A program made the translations under genes and the position numbers. From Megascapheus bottae (taxonomy: Eukaryota > Chordata > Mammalia > Rodentia > Geomyidae): a stretch of DNA of 64,000 nt. The stretch lies in assembly GCA_024803745.1 (NCBI GenBank), contig JANJXV010000263.1, positions 1,212,501 through 1,276,500 of the forward strand, given 5' to 3'. The notes beneath the pieces were generated by a model. That model saw only the letters and a program-made list of their open reading frames with translations, was not told the origin of the DNA and did not search any database. This document shows positions 36,494 to 47,326 of the stretch, one piece after another; the first letter of the stretch is position 1; each line of letters starts with the position of its first letter.

Positions 36494-37381
36494 TTGGGGT
36501 TAAGGTTAGGGTTAGGTTTTAGGGTAAGGGTAAGGGTTAGGGATAAGATTAGGTTTAGGTTTAAGGTTAGAGTTATGGTAAGGTTAAGGGTTAGGATTAC
36601 GGTTACGGTTAGCGTAAGTTTAGGGTTAAGGTTAGAGTTAGGGTCAAGTTAGGGGTAAGCGTAAGGGTGAGGGTTAGGGTTAGTTTTAGAGTTAGGGTTA
36701 GGGTTAGGTTTAGGATAAGGGTTAGGGTTAGGGTTAGGTTTAGGGTAAGGGTATGGGTTAGGGTTACGGTTAGTTTCAGGGTTAGGGTTAGGGTAAGGGT
36801 TATGGTTAGTGTTAGTGTTAGTTTTAGGTTTAAGGTTAAGGTTAGGGTTAGGGTTAGGGTTAGGTCTGAGGTGAGGGTTAGGGTAAGAGTAAGGGTTAGG
36901 GTTAGGGTTAGGGTAAGGGTTAGGGTTAGGGTTAGGGTTGGGGTTAAGGTTAGGGTTAGGTTTTAGGGTAAGGGTAAGGGTTAGGGATAAGATTAGGTTT
37001 AGGTTTAAGGTTAGAGTTATGGTAAGGGTAAGTTTTAGGGTTACGGTTACGGTTAGCGTAAGTTTAGGGTTAAGTTTAGAGTTAGGGTTAAGTTTAGGGT
37101 AAGCGTAAGGGTGAGGGTTAGGGTTAGTTTTAGAGTTAGGGTTAGGGTTAGGTTTAGGGTAAGGGTTAGGGTTAGGGTTAAGTTTAGGGTAAGGGTATGG
37201 GTTAAGGTTACGGTTAGTTTCAGGGTTAGGGTTAGGGTAAGGGTTATGGTTAGTGTTAGTGTTAGTTTTAGGTTTAAGGTTAGGGTTAGGGTTAGGGTTA
37301 GGGTGAGGTTTGGGGTGAGGGTTAGGGTAAGAGTAAGGGTTAGGTTTAGGGTTAGGGTAAGGGTTAGGGTTAGGGTTAGGG
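36494..37381 (+). repeat. 444-bp tandem duplication, left block only
   Basis: GGGGTTAAGGTTAGGG followed by GGTTTTAGGG (36,515 and 36,959), GGGATAAGATTAGG, GTTTCAGGG (36,773 and 37,217) and TTATGGTTAGTGTTAGTG all recur 444 bp (74 hexamers) later. A few substitutions separate the copies. The corresponding part of the right-hand block (about 60,800-61,250) has a single copy, which accounts for the offset change from 24,318 to 23,867. Confidence 0.87.
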
Positions 37382-40030
37382 ATAGGGTTAGGTTTGGGGT
37401 TAGGGTTATGGTAAGGGTAAGGGTTAGGATTATGGTTATTGTTAGGTTTAGGGTTAGGGTTAGGGTTAGGATAAGGGTAAGGGTTAGGGTTAAGTTTAAG
37501 GTTAGGGTTAGGTTTAGGGTTAGGGTAAGGATTAGGGTTAGGGTAAGGGTTAGGTTTAGGGTAAGGGTAAGTGTTAGGGTTAGGGTTAGGGTAAGGGATA
37601 GCGCTCGGTTTGGGGTTAGGGTTAGGGTAAGAATAAGGGTTAGGGTTAGGGTTAGGGTTAGGTTAAGCGTTAGGGTTAGTGTGAGGGTTAGGATAGGGTG
37701 AGGGTTAGATGTAGGGTTACGGTTAAGGTAAGGGTAAGGGTTAGGGTTAGGGTTTGTGTTAGAGTTAGGGTAAGGGTTATGGTTAGGGGTTAGGTTAGGG
37801 TTAGGTTTAGGTTTAGGGTAATGGTTAGGGTTAGGATTAGGGTAAATGTTAGGGTTAGGGTAGGTTTAGGGTTAGGGTAAGGGTTAGGGTTAGGGTTAGG
37901 GTTAGGTTTAAGGTTAGAGTTAGGGTAAGGGTTAGGGTTAGGGTTAAGGTTAGGGTTAGCGTAAAGTTTAGGGTTAGGGTTAGGGTTAAGGTTAGGGTAA
38001 GGGTAACGGTTAGGGTTAGGGTTAGGGTTAGGGTTAGGTTTAGGTTTACGACTACGGTTAGGGTTAGGGTTAGGGTAAGGGTAAGGGTTGGGGTTAGGGT
38101 TAGGGTTAGGATTAGGGTTAGGGTTGGGGTAAGTGTTAGGGTTAGCGTTAGGGTTAGGTTTAGACATAGGTTTAGGGGTAGGGTAAGGGTAAGGGTAAGG
38201 GTTAGGGTTAGGATTAGGGTTAGGGTAAGGATTAGTGTTAGGGTTAGAGTTAGGGATAGGTTTAGGGTTAGGGTTAGGGTTAGGTTTAGGGTAAGGGTTA
38301 GGGTTAGGGTTAGGGTTAGGGTAAGGATAAGGGTTAGGTTTAGGGTTAGGGTACGGGTAAGGGTTAGAGTTAGTATTAGGGTTAAGTTTAGGGTTAGGGT
38401 TAGGATTAGGGTTAGTATTAAGGTTAGGTTTAGGTATAAGGTTAGGCTTAGGGTAAGGGTAAGGGTTAGGGTTAGGGTTAGGGTTAGGGTAAGGATTTGT
38501 GTTAGGGTTAGGGTTAGGGATAAGTTTAGGGTTAGGGTAAGGATTAGGATTAGGGTAAGTGTTAGGGTTAGGGTTAGGGTTAGGGTTAGGTTAAGGGTTA
38601 GGTTTAGGGTAAGAGTAAGGGTTAGGGTTAGGTTTAGGGTAAGGGTTTGGGGTTAGGGTTAGGGTAAGGGTTAGGGTTAGGGTTAGGGTTAGGGTGAGCA
38701 TCAGAATACGGGTTAGGGTTAGGGGTTAGGTTCGGGGTAGGTTTAGCGTAAGGGTTAGGTTTAGGGTTAGGTTTAGGTAAGGGTTAGGGTTAGGGTAAGG
38801 TTTAGGGTTAGGGTAAGAGTAAGGGTTAGGGTTAGGTTTACGGTAGGGGTTAGGGTTAGGGTTAGTGTGAGGGTAAGTGTTATGGTAAGGGTTAGGGTTA
38901 GGGTAAGGGTTAGGGTTAGGTTTAGGGTTAGGGTGAGCATCAGGGTATGGGTTAGGGTTAGGGGTTAGGGTCAGGGTTATGTTTAGGGTGAGGGTTAGGG
39001 TTAGGGTTAGTGTTAGGTAAGGGTTAGGGTTAGGCTTAGGGTAAGGTTTAGGGTTAGTATTAGGGTTAGGGTAAGGCTAAGTGTTAGAGTTAGTGTTAGT
39101 GTTAGGGTAAGGGCTAGGGTTCAGGTTAGGGTGAGGTTTAGGTTTAGGGTTACGGTAAGGGTAAGGTTAGGGTTAGCGTTAGGGTTAAGGTTAGGGTTAG
39201 GGTTAGGGTTATGGTTAGGGTTAGTTGTAGGGTTAGTGTTAGGGTTAGGGTTAGGTTTAGGGTAACGGTAAGTGTTAGGGTTAGGGTTAGGGTAAGGGAT
39301 AGGGCTGGGTTTGGGTTTAGGGTTAGGGTAAGAGTAAGGGTTAGGGTTAGGGTTAGGGTAAGGGTTAGCGTTAGGGTTAGGTTAAGCGTTAGGTTTAGGG
39401 TGAGGTTTAGGGTTAGGGTTAGGGTTACATGTAGGGTTAGGGTTAGGGCAAGGGTAAGGGTTAGGTTTAGGGTTAGTGTTAGGGTTAGGGTAAGGTTATG
39501 GTTAGGGGTTAGGTTAGGGTTAGGTTTAGGTTTAGGGTAAGGGTTAGGGTTAGGATTAGGGTAAAAGTTAGGGTTAGGGTAGGTTTAGGGATAGGGTAAG
39601 GGTTAGGGTTAGGGTTAGGTTTAAGGTGAGAGTTAGGGTAAGGGTAAGGGTTAGGGTTAGGGTTAGGGTTAGTGTAAAGTTTAGGGTTAGGGTTAGGGTT
39701 AAGGTTAGGGTAAGGGTAAGGGTTAGGGGTACGGATAGGTTTAGGTTTAGGGTTACAATTACGGTTAGGGTTAGGGTTAGGGTAAGGTTTAGGTTTAGGG
39801 TTAGGGTTAGGATTAGGGTTAGGTTTCGGATAAGGGTTAGGTTTAGGGTTAGGGTTAGATTTAGACGTAGGTTTAGGGTTAGGGTAAGGCTAAGGGTTAG
39901 GTTTAGGTTTAGGTTTAGGGTTAGGGTAAAGGTTAGGGTTAGGGTAAGGGTTAGGGTTAGGGTTAGGGTAAGGGTTAGTGTTAGGATTAGGGTTAGGGTT
40001 AGGGTTAGGGTAAGGAAAAGGTTTAGGTTT

Positions 40031-41500
40031 AGCGTTAGGGTAAGGGTAAGGATTAGGGTTAGGGTTAGGGTTAAGTTTAGGGTTAGGGTTAAGGTTAGGG
40101 TTAGGATTAGAGTTAGGTTTAGGTATAGGGTTAGGTTTATGGTAAGGGTAAGGGTTAGGGTTAGGGTTAGAATTAAGGTTAGGGTTAGGGTTAGAGGTAG
40201 GGTAAGGGTAAGGATTAGGGTTAGGGTTAGGGTAAGGATTAGTGTTAGGGTTAGGGTTAGGGATAGGTTTAGGGTTAAGGTAAGGGTAAGGGTTAGGGTT
40301 AGGGTTAGGCTTAGGGATAGGTTTGAGGTTAGGGTTAGGGATAGGGTAAAGGTTAGGGTTTGGATTAGGGTTATGGTAAGGATAACTGTTAGGATTAGGG
40401 TAAGGGTAAGGGTTAGGGTTAGGGTTAGGGTTAGTGTTAGGGTTAGGGTTAGGGTTAGGGTTAGTGTTAGTGTTAGGATTAGTGTTTGGTTTAGGGTTAG
40501 GGTTAGGGTAAGGGTAAGGGTTAGGTTTAGGTTTAGGTTAATGTAAGGGTTAGGATTAACCTTAGGGTTAGGGTTAGGGTTTGGGTTAGGGTAAGGGTAA
40601 GGGTTATGGTTAGGGTTAGGGTTAGGGTAAGGTTTAGGCTTAGGGTTAGGGTTAAGGTTAGGGTTAGTGTTACGGTTAGGGTGATGGTTAGGGTAAGGGT
40701 AAAGGTTAGGGTTAGGGCTAGGGTTAGGGTTAAGGTTAGGGTTAGGGTTAGGGTTAGGTTTAGGGTTAGGGTGAGGGTAAGGATTAGTTTTAGAGTTAGG
40801 GTTCGGTTTAGGGTGAGGGTTAGGGTAAGGGTAAGGGTTAGCGTTTGGGTTAGGTTTAGGTTTAGGGTTGGGGTTAAGGTTAGGGTTAGGATAAGGGTAA
40901 GTGTAAGTGTTAGGGTTAGGGTTAGGGTAAGGGATAGGTGTAGGTTTGGGGTTACGGTTAGGGTAAGAGTAAGGTTAGAGTTAGGGTTAGGGTTAGGGTA
41001 AGGGTTAGGGTTAGGGTTAGGGAGAGGGTTAGGTTTAGGGTTAGGGTTATGGTAAGGGTAAGGGTTAGGGTTATGGTTATGGTTAGGTTTAGGGTTAGGG
41101 TTAGGTTTTGGGTAAGGTTAAGGGTTAGGGTTAAGGTTAGGGTTAGGGTTAGGTTTAGGGTTAGGGTAAGGTTTAGGGTTAGGGTAAGGGTTAGGGTTAG
41201 GGTTAGGGTTAGGTTTAGGTTACGGGTTAGGTTTAGGGTAAGAGTAAGGGTTAGGGTGAGGTTTAGGGTTGGGGTTAGGGTTAGGATTAGAGTGACGGTA
41301 AGGGTTAGGTTTCGGGTTAGGGTTAGGGTAAGGGTTAGCGTTAGGGTTAGGGTTAGGCTGAGCTTCAGGGTATGGGTTAGGGTTAGGGGTTAGGGTTAGG
41401 GTTAGGGTTAGGTTAAGGATTAGGGTAAGGGTAAGTGTTAGGGTTATGGATAGTGTAAGGGATAGGTTTAGGGTTAGGGTTAGGGTAAGGGTAAGGGTTA
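40031..41500 (+). repeat. Degenerate mosaic between duplicated blocks
   Basis: About 40,320-40,570 pairs with 28,280-28,590. About 41,020-41,380 is a worn relative of the 30.8-31.1 kb segment, including GGTTTGGGG, TTATGGTTATGG and a mutated marker GAGCTTCAGGG (41,350) in place of GAGCATCAGG. GGTTGGGGTTAAGGTTAGGG near 40,867 also links it to 16.2, 17.6, 22.1 and 26.4 kb. The longest uninterrupted Val-Arg reading frame (39,626-40,546, GTG start) lies partly here and is not a credible gene. Confidence 0.6.
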
Positions 41501-42415
41501 GGGTTAAGGTTAGGTTAGGTTTAGGTTTAGGGTTAGGGTAAGGGTAAGGGTTAGGGTTAGGGTTAGGCTTAGGGTTATGGTTAGGGTTAGGGTTAGGGTA
41601 AGGGTTAGGGATAGGGTTCGGGTTAGAGGTAGGTTTAAGATTAGTATAAGGGTAAGGTTAAGGGTTAGGGTTAGGGTTGGAGTTAGGGTTAGAGTTAGGG
41701 TTAGGGTTAGAGGTAGGTTTAGGGTTATGGTAAGGGTAAGGGTTAGGGTTAGGGTTAGGGTTAGGGTTATGGTTAGGGTTAGGGTTAGGGTAAGGGTTAG
41801 GAATAGGTTTCGGGTTAGAGGTAGGTTTAGGATTAGTGTAAGTGTAAGGGTAAGGGTTAGGGTTATGGTTATGGTTAGGGTAAAGGTTAGGGTTAGGCTA
41901 AGGGTTAGGGTTTGTGTTACGGTTAGGGTTAGCATTAAGTTTAGGGTTAGGGTTAAGGTTAGGGTTAGGGTAAAGGTTAGGGTTAGGGTAAGGGTTAGGG
42001 TTAGTGTTAGGGTCAGGTTTTGGGTTAGGATTAGGGTAAGGGTTAGGGTTAGGGTTAGGGTTAGAAGTAGGTTTAGGGTTAGGGTAAGGGTAATGGTTAG
42101 GGTTTGGGTTAGGGTTATGGTTAGAGTAAAGGTTAGGGTTAGGATAAGGGTTAGGGTTTGGGTTACGGTTTGGGTTAGCATTAAGTTTAGGGTTAGGGTT
42201 AGGGTTAGGGTAAGGGTTAGGGTTAGGTTTAGGGTTACGGTTAGGGTTAGGGTTAGGGTTAGGGGTAGGGTTAGAATAAGGGTTAGGGTTAGGGTTAGGG
42301 TTAGGTTTAGGGTTTGGGTTAGGGTAAGGGTTAGGGATAGGTTTCGGGTTAGAGGTAGGTTTAGGATTAGTGTAAGGGTAAGGGTAAGGGTTAGGGTTAG
42401 GGTTAGGGGTTAGGG
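41500..42415 (+). repeat. Local repeat cluster with ~246-bp and irregular spacing
   Basis: GTTAGAGGTAGGTTTA occurs at 41,632, 41,706, 41,814 and 42,348. GTTAGCATTAAGTTTAGGG occurs at 41,928 and 42,174, with about 80 bp of matching sequence before each, giving a 246-bp (41-hexamer) period. GGTTTCGGG and GGATTAGTGTAAG accompany several of the first motif. The cluster holds the longest ATG-started Val-Arg frame I find (41,577-42,413, 278 codons), treated as a repeat artefact. Confidence 0.7.
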
Positions 42416-42464
42416 TAAGTGTAAGGGTTAGTGTTAGGGTTAGGGTAAGGGTTAGGGTTAGGGT

Positions 42465-44500
42465 TAGGGTTAGGGTAAGGCTAAGTGTTAGAGTTAGGGT
42501 TAGGATTAGGGTAAGGGTTAGGGTTATTTTTAGAGTTAGGGTGAGTCTTAGGGTTTGTGTTAGGGTTAGGTGTTAGGGTTATTGTTAGGGTTAGGGTAAG
42601 GGATAGGTTTAGGGTTAGGGTAAGGGTAAGAATTAGGTTTGGGGTAAGGCTAATATTAGAGTTAGGGTTAGGGTAAGTGTTAGGGTTAGGGTTAGCGTTA
42701 GGGTAAGTCTAAGGGTTAGATTTAGGGTTAGGGTTAGGGTTAGGGTTAGGCGTTAGGGTTAGGGTTATGGTTATGGTAAGGGTTAGGGTTAGGGTTAGGG
42801 TTAGGATAAGGGTTAGAGTTAGGTTTAGGGTAAGGGTTAGGGTTATTGTTAGGGTTAGGGTTAGAGGTAGGGTTAGGGTTAGGGTAAGGGTAAGGGTTAG
42901 GGTTAAGATTAAGGTTAGGGTTATGGTTAGAGTTAGGGTAAGGGTGAGGGTTAGGGTTAGGGTTAGGGTAAGGATTAGTGTTAGGGTTAGGGTTAGGGAT
43001 AGGTTTAGGGTTAGGGTAAGGATTAGGATTAGGGTAAGGGTTAGGGTTAGGGTTAGGGTTAGGTTAAGGGTTAGGGTTAGGGTAAGAATAAGGGTTAGGG
43101 TTAGGTTTAGGGTAGGGGTTGGGGTTAGGGTTAGGGTAAGGGTTAGGGTTAGGGTTAGGGTTAGGGTGAGCATCAGGGTACGGGTTAGGTTTAGGGGTTA
43201 GGGTCAGGGTAGGGTTAGCGTAAGGGTTAGGGTTAGGGTTAGGGTGAGGGTAAGTGTTAGGGTAAGGGTTAGGGTTAGGGTAAGGGTTAGGGTTAGGTTT
43301 AGGGTTAGGGTGAGCATCAGGGTATGGGTTAGGGTTAGGAGTTAGGCTCAGCGTTAGTTTAGGGTTAGGGTTAGGTTTAGGGTTAGGGTTAGTGTTAGGT
43401 TTAGGGTTAAGGTTAGGGTTAGCTTTAGGGTACGGGTAAGAGTTAGGGTTAGGGTTAGAGTAAGGGTTAGGGTTAGGGTTAGGGTAAGGCTAAGTATTAG
43501 AGTTAGGGTTAGGGTAAGTGTTAGGGTTATGGTTAGCGTTAGGGTAAGTCTAAGGGTTAGAGTTAGGGTTAGGGTTAGGGTTAGGGTTAGGGGTTAGGGT
43601 TACGGTTATGGTTATGGTAAGGGTTAGGGTTAGGGTTAATGTTTTGGTTAAGGTTAGGGTTAGGGTTAGGATAAGGGTTAGAGTTAGGTTTAGGGTAAGT
43701 GTTAGGGTTATTTTTAGGGTTAGGGTTAGAGGTAGGGTTAGGGTTAGGGTAAGGTAAGGGTTAGGGTTAAGGTCAGGGTTAGGTTAAGGGTTAGGGTTAG
43801 GGGTTAGGTTAAGTGTTAGGGTTAGGGTCAGGGTAAAATTAGGGTTAGGGTTAGGTTTAGGGTAAGGGTAAGTGTTATGTTTAGGGTGAGGTAAGGGTAA
43901 GCATTTGGGTTAGGGTTAGGGTTGGGGTTAAGGTTAGGGTTAGGTTTTAGGGTAAGGGTAAGGGTTAGGGTTAGGGTTAGGTTTAGGTTTAAGGTTAGAG
44001 TTATGGTAAGGGTAAGTGTTAGGGTTAGGGTTAGGGTTAGCGTAAGGTTAGGGTTAAGGTTAGAGTTAGGGTTAAGTTAAGGGTAAGCGTAAGGGTTAGG
44101 GTTATTGTTAGTTTTAGAGTTAGGGTTAGGGTTAGGTTTAGGGTAAGGGTTAGGTTTAGGGTTAGGGTTAGGGTAAGGGTATGGGTTAGGGTTAGGGTTA
44201 GGGTTAGTTTCAGGGTTAGGGTTAGGGTAAGGGTTATGGTTAGTATTAGTGTTAGTTTTAGGTTTAAGGTTAGGGTTAGGTTTAGGGTTAGGGTTAGGTT
44301 TGGGGTTAGGGTTAGGGTAAGAGTAAGGGTTAGGGTTAGGGTTAGGTTTAGGGTAAGGGTTAGGGTTAGGGATAGGGTTAGGTTTGGGGTTAGGGTTATG
44401 GTAAGGGTAAGGGTTAGGGTTATGGTTATTGTTAGGTTTAGGGTTCGGGTTAGGGTTAGGGTAAGGGTTAGGGTTAAGGTTAGGGTTAGGGTTAGGGTTA
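42465..44500 (+). repeat. Paired block, right copy (mate ~31,100-33,500)
   Basis: Second copy of the 31.1-33.5 kb block, with landmarks GGTGAGTCTTAGGG (42,540), TTATGGTTATGG (~42,765), GAGCATCAGGGTACGGG (43,168), GAGCATCAGG (43,312), TTATGGTTATGG (~43,609) and GTTTCAGGG (~44,210). Its first ~850 bp are also the closest relative of HOR-B positions 45,990-46,840 (offset about 3,509), so it resembles the sequence from which HOR-B was built. Confidence 0.75.
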
Positions 44501-44529
44501 AGGTAAGGGTTAGGGTTAGCGTTTGGGTT

Positions 44530-45260
44530 AGGGTTAGGGTTAGGGTAAGGATTAGGGTGTGGGTTAGGGTTAGGGTTAGAGTTAAGGCTAGGGTTATGGT
44601 AAGGGTAAGTGTGAGGGTTAGGGTTAGGGTTAGGCTTAGGGTTAGGTTTAGGGTAATGGTTAGGGTAAGGGGTTAGGGTTAGGTTTAGGGTAAGATTTAG
44701 GGAAAGGGCTTAGGGTTAGGTTTAGGGTTAGTGTAAGGGTTAGAGTTAGGGTTAGTGTTAGGGCAAGGGTAAATATTAGGATTAGGGTTAGGGTTAGCGT
44801 TAGGGTTAGGGTAAGGGTAAGGGTTAGGGTTAGGGTTAGGGTTAGGGTTAGAGTAAGGGTAAGGTTTAGGATTAATGTTAGGGTTAGGGTTAGGGTTAGG
44901 TTTAGGGTAAGGGTAAGGGTTAGGGTTAGGGTTAGGGTTAGGGTTAAGTTTAGGGTTAGGGTTAGGGTTGGGCTAAGGGTTAGGGTTAGGGTTAGGATAA
45001 GGTTTAGGGTTAGGGTTAGGGTTAGATGTAGGGTTAGGGTTAGGGTAAGGGTAAGGGTTAGGGTTAGGGTAAGGGTTATGGTTAGGGGTTAGGTTAGGGT
45101 TAGGGTTAGGTTTAGGGTCAGGGTTAGGGTTAGGGTTAGGGTCAAAGTTAGGGTTCGGATTAGGGTTAGGCTAAGGGTTAGCGTTAGGTTTAGAGTAAGG
45201 GTTAGGATTATGGTTAGGGTTAGGTTTAGAGGTAGGGTTAGGGTTAGGGTTAGGGTAAGG
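44530..45260 (+). repeat. Mosaic segment matching 29.05-29.57 and 20.49-20.83 kb
   Basis: GGGTGTGGGTTAGGG (~44,547), GGGCAAGGGTAAATATTAGG (44,761), AGGATTAATG (~44,868) and TTATGGTTAGGGGTTAGG (~45,076) parallel the 29 kb segment. ATATTAGG and GTCAAAGTTAGGGTTCGG (~45,142) match the 20.5-20.8 kb segment better. It is therefore a third member of that family. No gene. Confidence 0.7.
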
Positions 45261-45399
45261 GTAAGGGTTAGGATTAGGGTTAGGTTTAGGGTAAGGGTTA
45301 GGGTTAGGGGTTAGGGTTAGGTTTAGGGTAAGGGTTAGTGTTAGGGTTAGGGTAAAAGTTACTGTTAGGTTTAGGTTTAGGGTTAGGGTTGGGGTAAGT

Positions 45400-47326
45400 G
45401 TTAGGGTTAGGGTTAGGGTTAGGTTAAGGGTAAGCCTTTTGGTTAGGGTTAGGGTTAGGTTTAGTTTTGGGGTTAAGGTTAGGGTTAATGTTAGGGTAAG
45501 TGTAAGGATTAGGGTTAAGTTTAGGGTTAGGTTTAGGTTTAAGTTTAGGGTTAGGGTAAGGGTAAGGGTTAGGGTTAGTGTTAGGGTAAAGGTTGGGTTT
45601 AGGGTTAGGGTTAGGGGTAATGGTAAGATGTAGGGTTAGGGTAGTGTTAAGGTTAGGTTTAAGGTTAGGGTTAGGGTGAGGGTAAGGGTTAAGGTTAGGG
45701 TTAGGGTTATGGTAAGCGTAAGGTTAGGGTTAGGTTTAGGTTTAGATTTAGGGTTAGGGTAAGGGTTAGGGTTAGTGTTAGGTTTAGGGTTAAGGTTAAG
45801 GTTAACGTTAGGGTAAGGGTAAGAGTTAGGGTTAGGGTTAGGGGTTAGGGTTAGGGTTAGTGTTTGTTTTAGGGTTAGGGTAACGGTAATGTTTACGGTT
45901 AGGGTTAGGGTTAGGGTTAGGGGTTAGGGTAAGTGTAAGGGTTAGTGTTAGGGTTAGGGTAAAGGGTTAGGTTTAGGGTTAGGGTTAGGGTAAGGCTAAG
46001 TGTTAGAGTTACGGTTAGGAATAGGGTAAGGGTTAGGGTTATTGTTAGGGTTAGGGTGAGTCTTAGGGTTTGTGTTAGGGTTAGGTGTTAGGGTTATTGT
46101 TAGGGTTAGGGTAAGGGATAGGGTTAGGGTTAGGGTAAGGGTTAGAATTAGGTTTGGGGTAAGGCTAACATTAGAGTTAGGGTTAGGGTAAGTGTTAGTG
46201 TTAGGGTTAGCGTTAGGATAAGTCTAAGGGTTAGAGTTAGGGTTAGGGTTAGGGTTAGGCGTTAGGGTTAGGGTTATGGTTATGGTAAGGGTTAGGGTTA
46301 GGGTTAGGGTTAGGATAAGGGTTAGAGTTAGGTTTAGGGTAAGGGTTAGGGTTATTGTTAGGGTTAGTGTTAGAGGTAGGATTAGGGTTAGGGTAAGGGT
46401 AAGGGTTAGGGTTAAGATTAAGGTTAGGGTTAGGGTTAGAGTTAGGGTAACGTTAAGGGTTAGGGTTAGGGTTAGGGTTAGGGTAAGGATAAGTGTTAGG
46501 GTTAGGGTTAGGGATAGGTTTAGGGTTAGGGTAAGGATAAGGATTAGGGTAAGGGTTAGGGTTAGGGTTAGGGTTAGGGTTAGGTTAAGGGTTAGGGTTA
46601 GCTTAAGAGTAAGGGTTAGGGTTAGGTTTAGGGTAGGGGTTGGGGTTAGGGTTAGGGTAAGGGTTAGGGTTAGGGTTAGGGTTAGGGTGAGCATCAGGGT
46701 ACGGGTTAGGGTTAGGGGTTAGGGTCAGGGTAGGGTTAGCGTAAGGGTTAGGGTTAGGGTTAGGGTTAGATAAGGGTTAGGGTTCGGGTTAGGTTAAGGG
46801 TTAGGTTTAGGGTAAGAGTAAGGTTTAGGGTTAGGTTTAGGGTAGGGGTTAGTGTTAGGGTTAGGGTGAGGGTAAGGGTTAGGGTAAGGGTTAGGGTAAG
46901 GGTAAGGGTTAGGGTTAGGTTTAGGGTTAGGTTGAGCATCAGGTTATGGGTTAGGGTTAGGGTTAGGGTAATTGTAAGTGTTAGGGTTAGGTTTAGGGTA
47001 GAGGTTAGGGTTAGGGTTAGGGTGAGGGTAAGGGTTAGGGTAAGGGTTAGGGTTAGGGTAAGGGTTAGGGTTAGGTTTAGGTTTAGGGTGAGCATCAGGG
47101 TATGGGTTAGGGTTAGGGGTTAGGGTCAGGGTTAGTGTTAGGATAAGGGATAGGGTTAGGGTTAGGGTTAGGTAAGGCTTAGGGTTAGGGTTAGGGTAAG
47201 GGTTAGGGTTAGGATTAGGCTTAGGGTAAGGCTAAGGGTTAGAGTTAGTGTTAGTGTTAGGGTAAGAGTTAGGGTTCCGGTTAGGGTTAGGGTTAGGTTT
47301 AGGTTTAGGGTTAGGGTAAGGGTAAG
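45400..47326 (+). repeat. HOR-B unit 1 (1,927 bp)
   Basis: First of seven direct tandem units. The clearest landmark is GGTAAGCCTTTTGG (45,430), found nowhere else in the window outside this array. Each unit carries three GAGCATCAGG sites (here 46,689, 46,934 and 47,090), GGTAACGGTAATGTTTACGG (near 45,878) and GGTTCCGG (near 47,274). Unit 1 shares with unit 6 the variant GCTTAAGAG (C at 46,602; other units have G). The left flank is a worn version of the unit end, and identity starts at 45,400. The segment 45,760-46,280 resembles 35,870-36,250. No gene is visible in the unit. Confidence 0.93.

Larger units (their letters stand above)
33741..40030 (+). repeat. Large duplicated block, left copy (mate 58,658-63,870)
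   Basis: Colinear over about 6 kb with the right end of the window. Matched landmarks (left/right): GAGCATCAGG 33,741/58,658; TTAAGGTTGGGG 34,342/58,914; TAGACATAGG 35,032/59,591; GGTTTAGGTATACGG 35,261/59,821; TTTTGGTTAAGG 36,260/60,578; CTCGGTTTGGGG 37,604/61,471; TAGACATAGG 38,161/61,924; GAGCATCAGA 38,696/62,488; AAGGAAAAGG 40,012/63,837. The offset steps down from 24.92 to 23.8 kb. Two steps are explained by tandem duplications present only here (351 and 444 bp). Within the block, a module with GGATAGGGCTGGG-like and TAGACATAGG sites occurs twice (34.5-35.0 and 37.6-38.2 kb). Confidence 0.8.

Noticed and set aside
39626..40546. Longest open frame (306 codons, Val-Arg type) and the many similar + frames as genes
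   Set aside because: The product is a plain hexamer readout (Val-Arg with scattered substitutions), the start is GTG, and equivalent frames occur across the array. No domain, codon bias or regulatory signal supports a protein gene.
46224..46694. Leu-Thr and Pro-Asn rich frames on the - strand as repeat proteins or membrane proteins
   Set aside because: They are the complement of the same hexamer in other phases. Hydrophobic-looking alternation comes from CTAACC and CCTAAC codons, not from selection.
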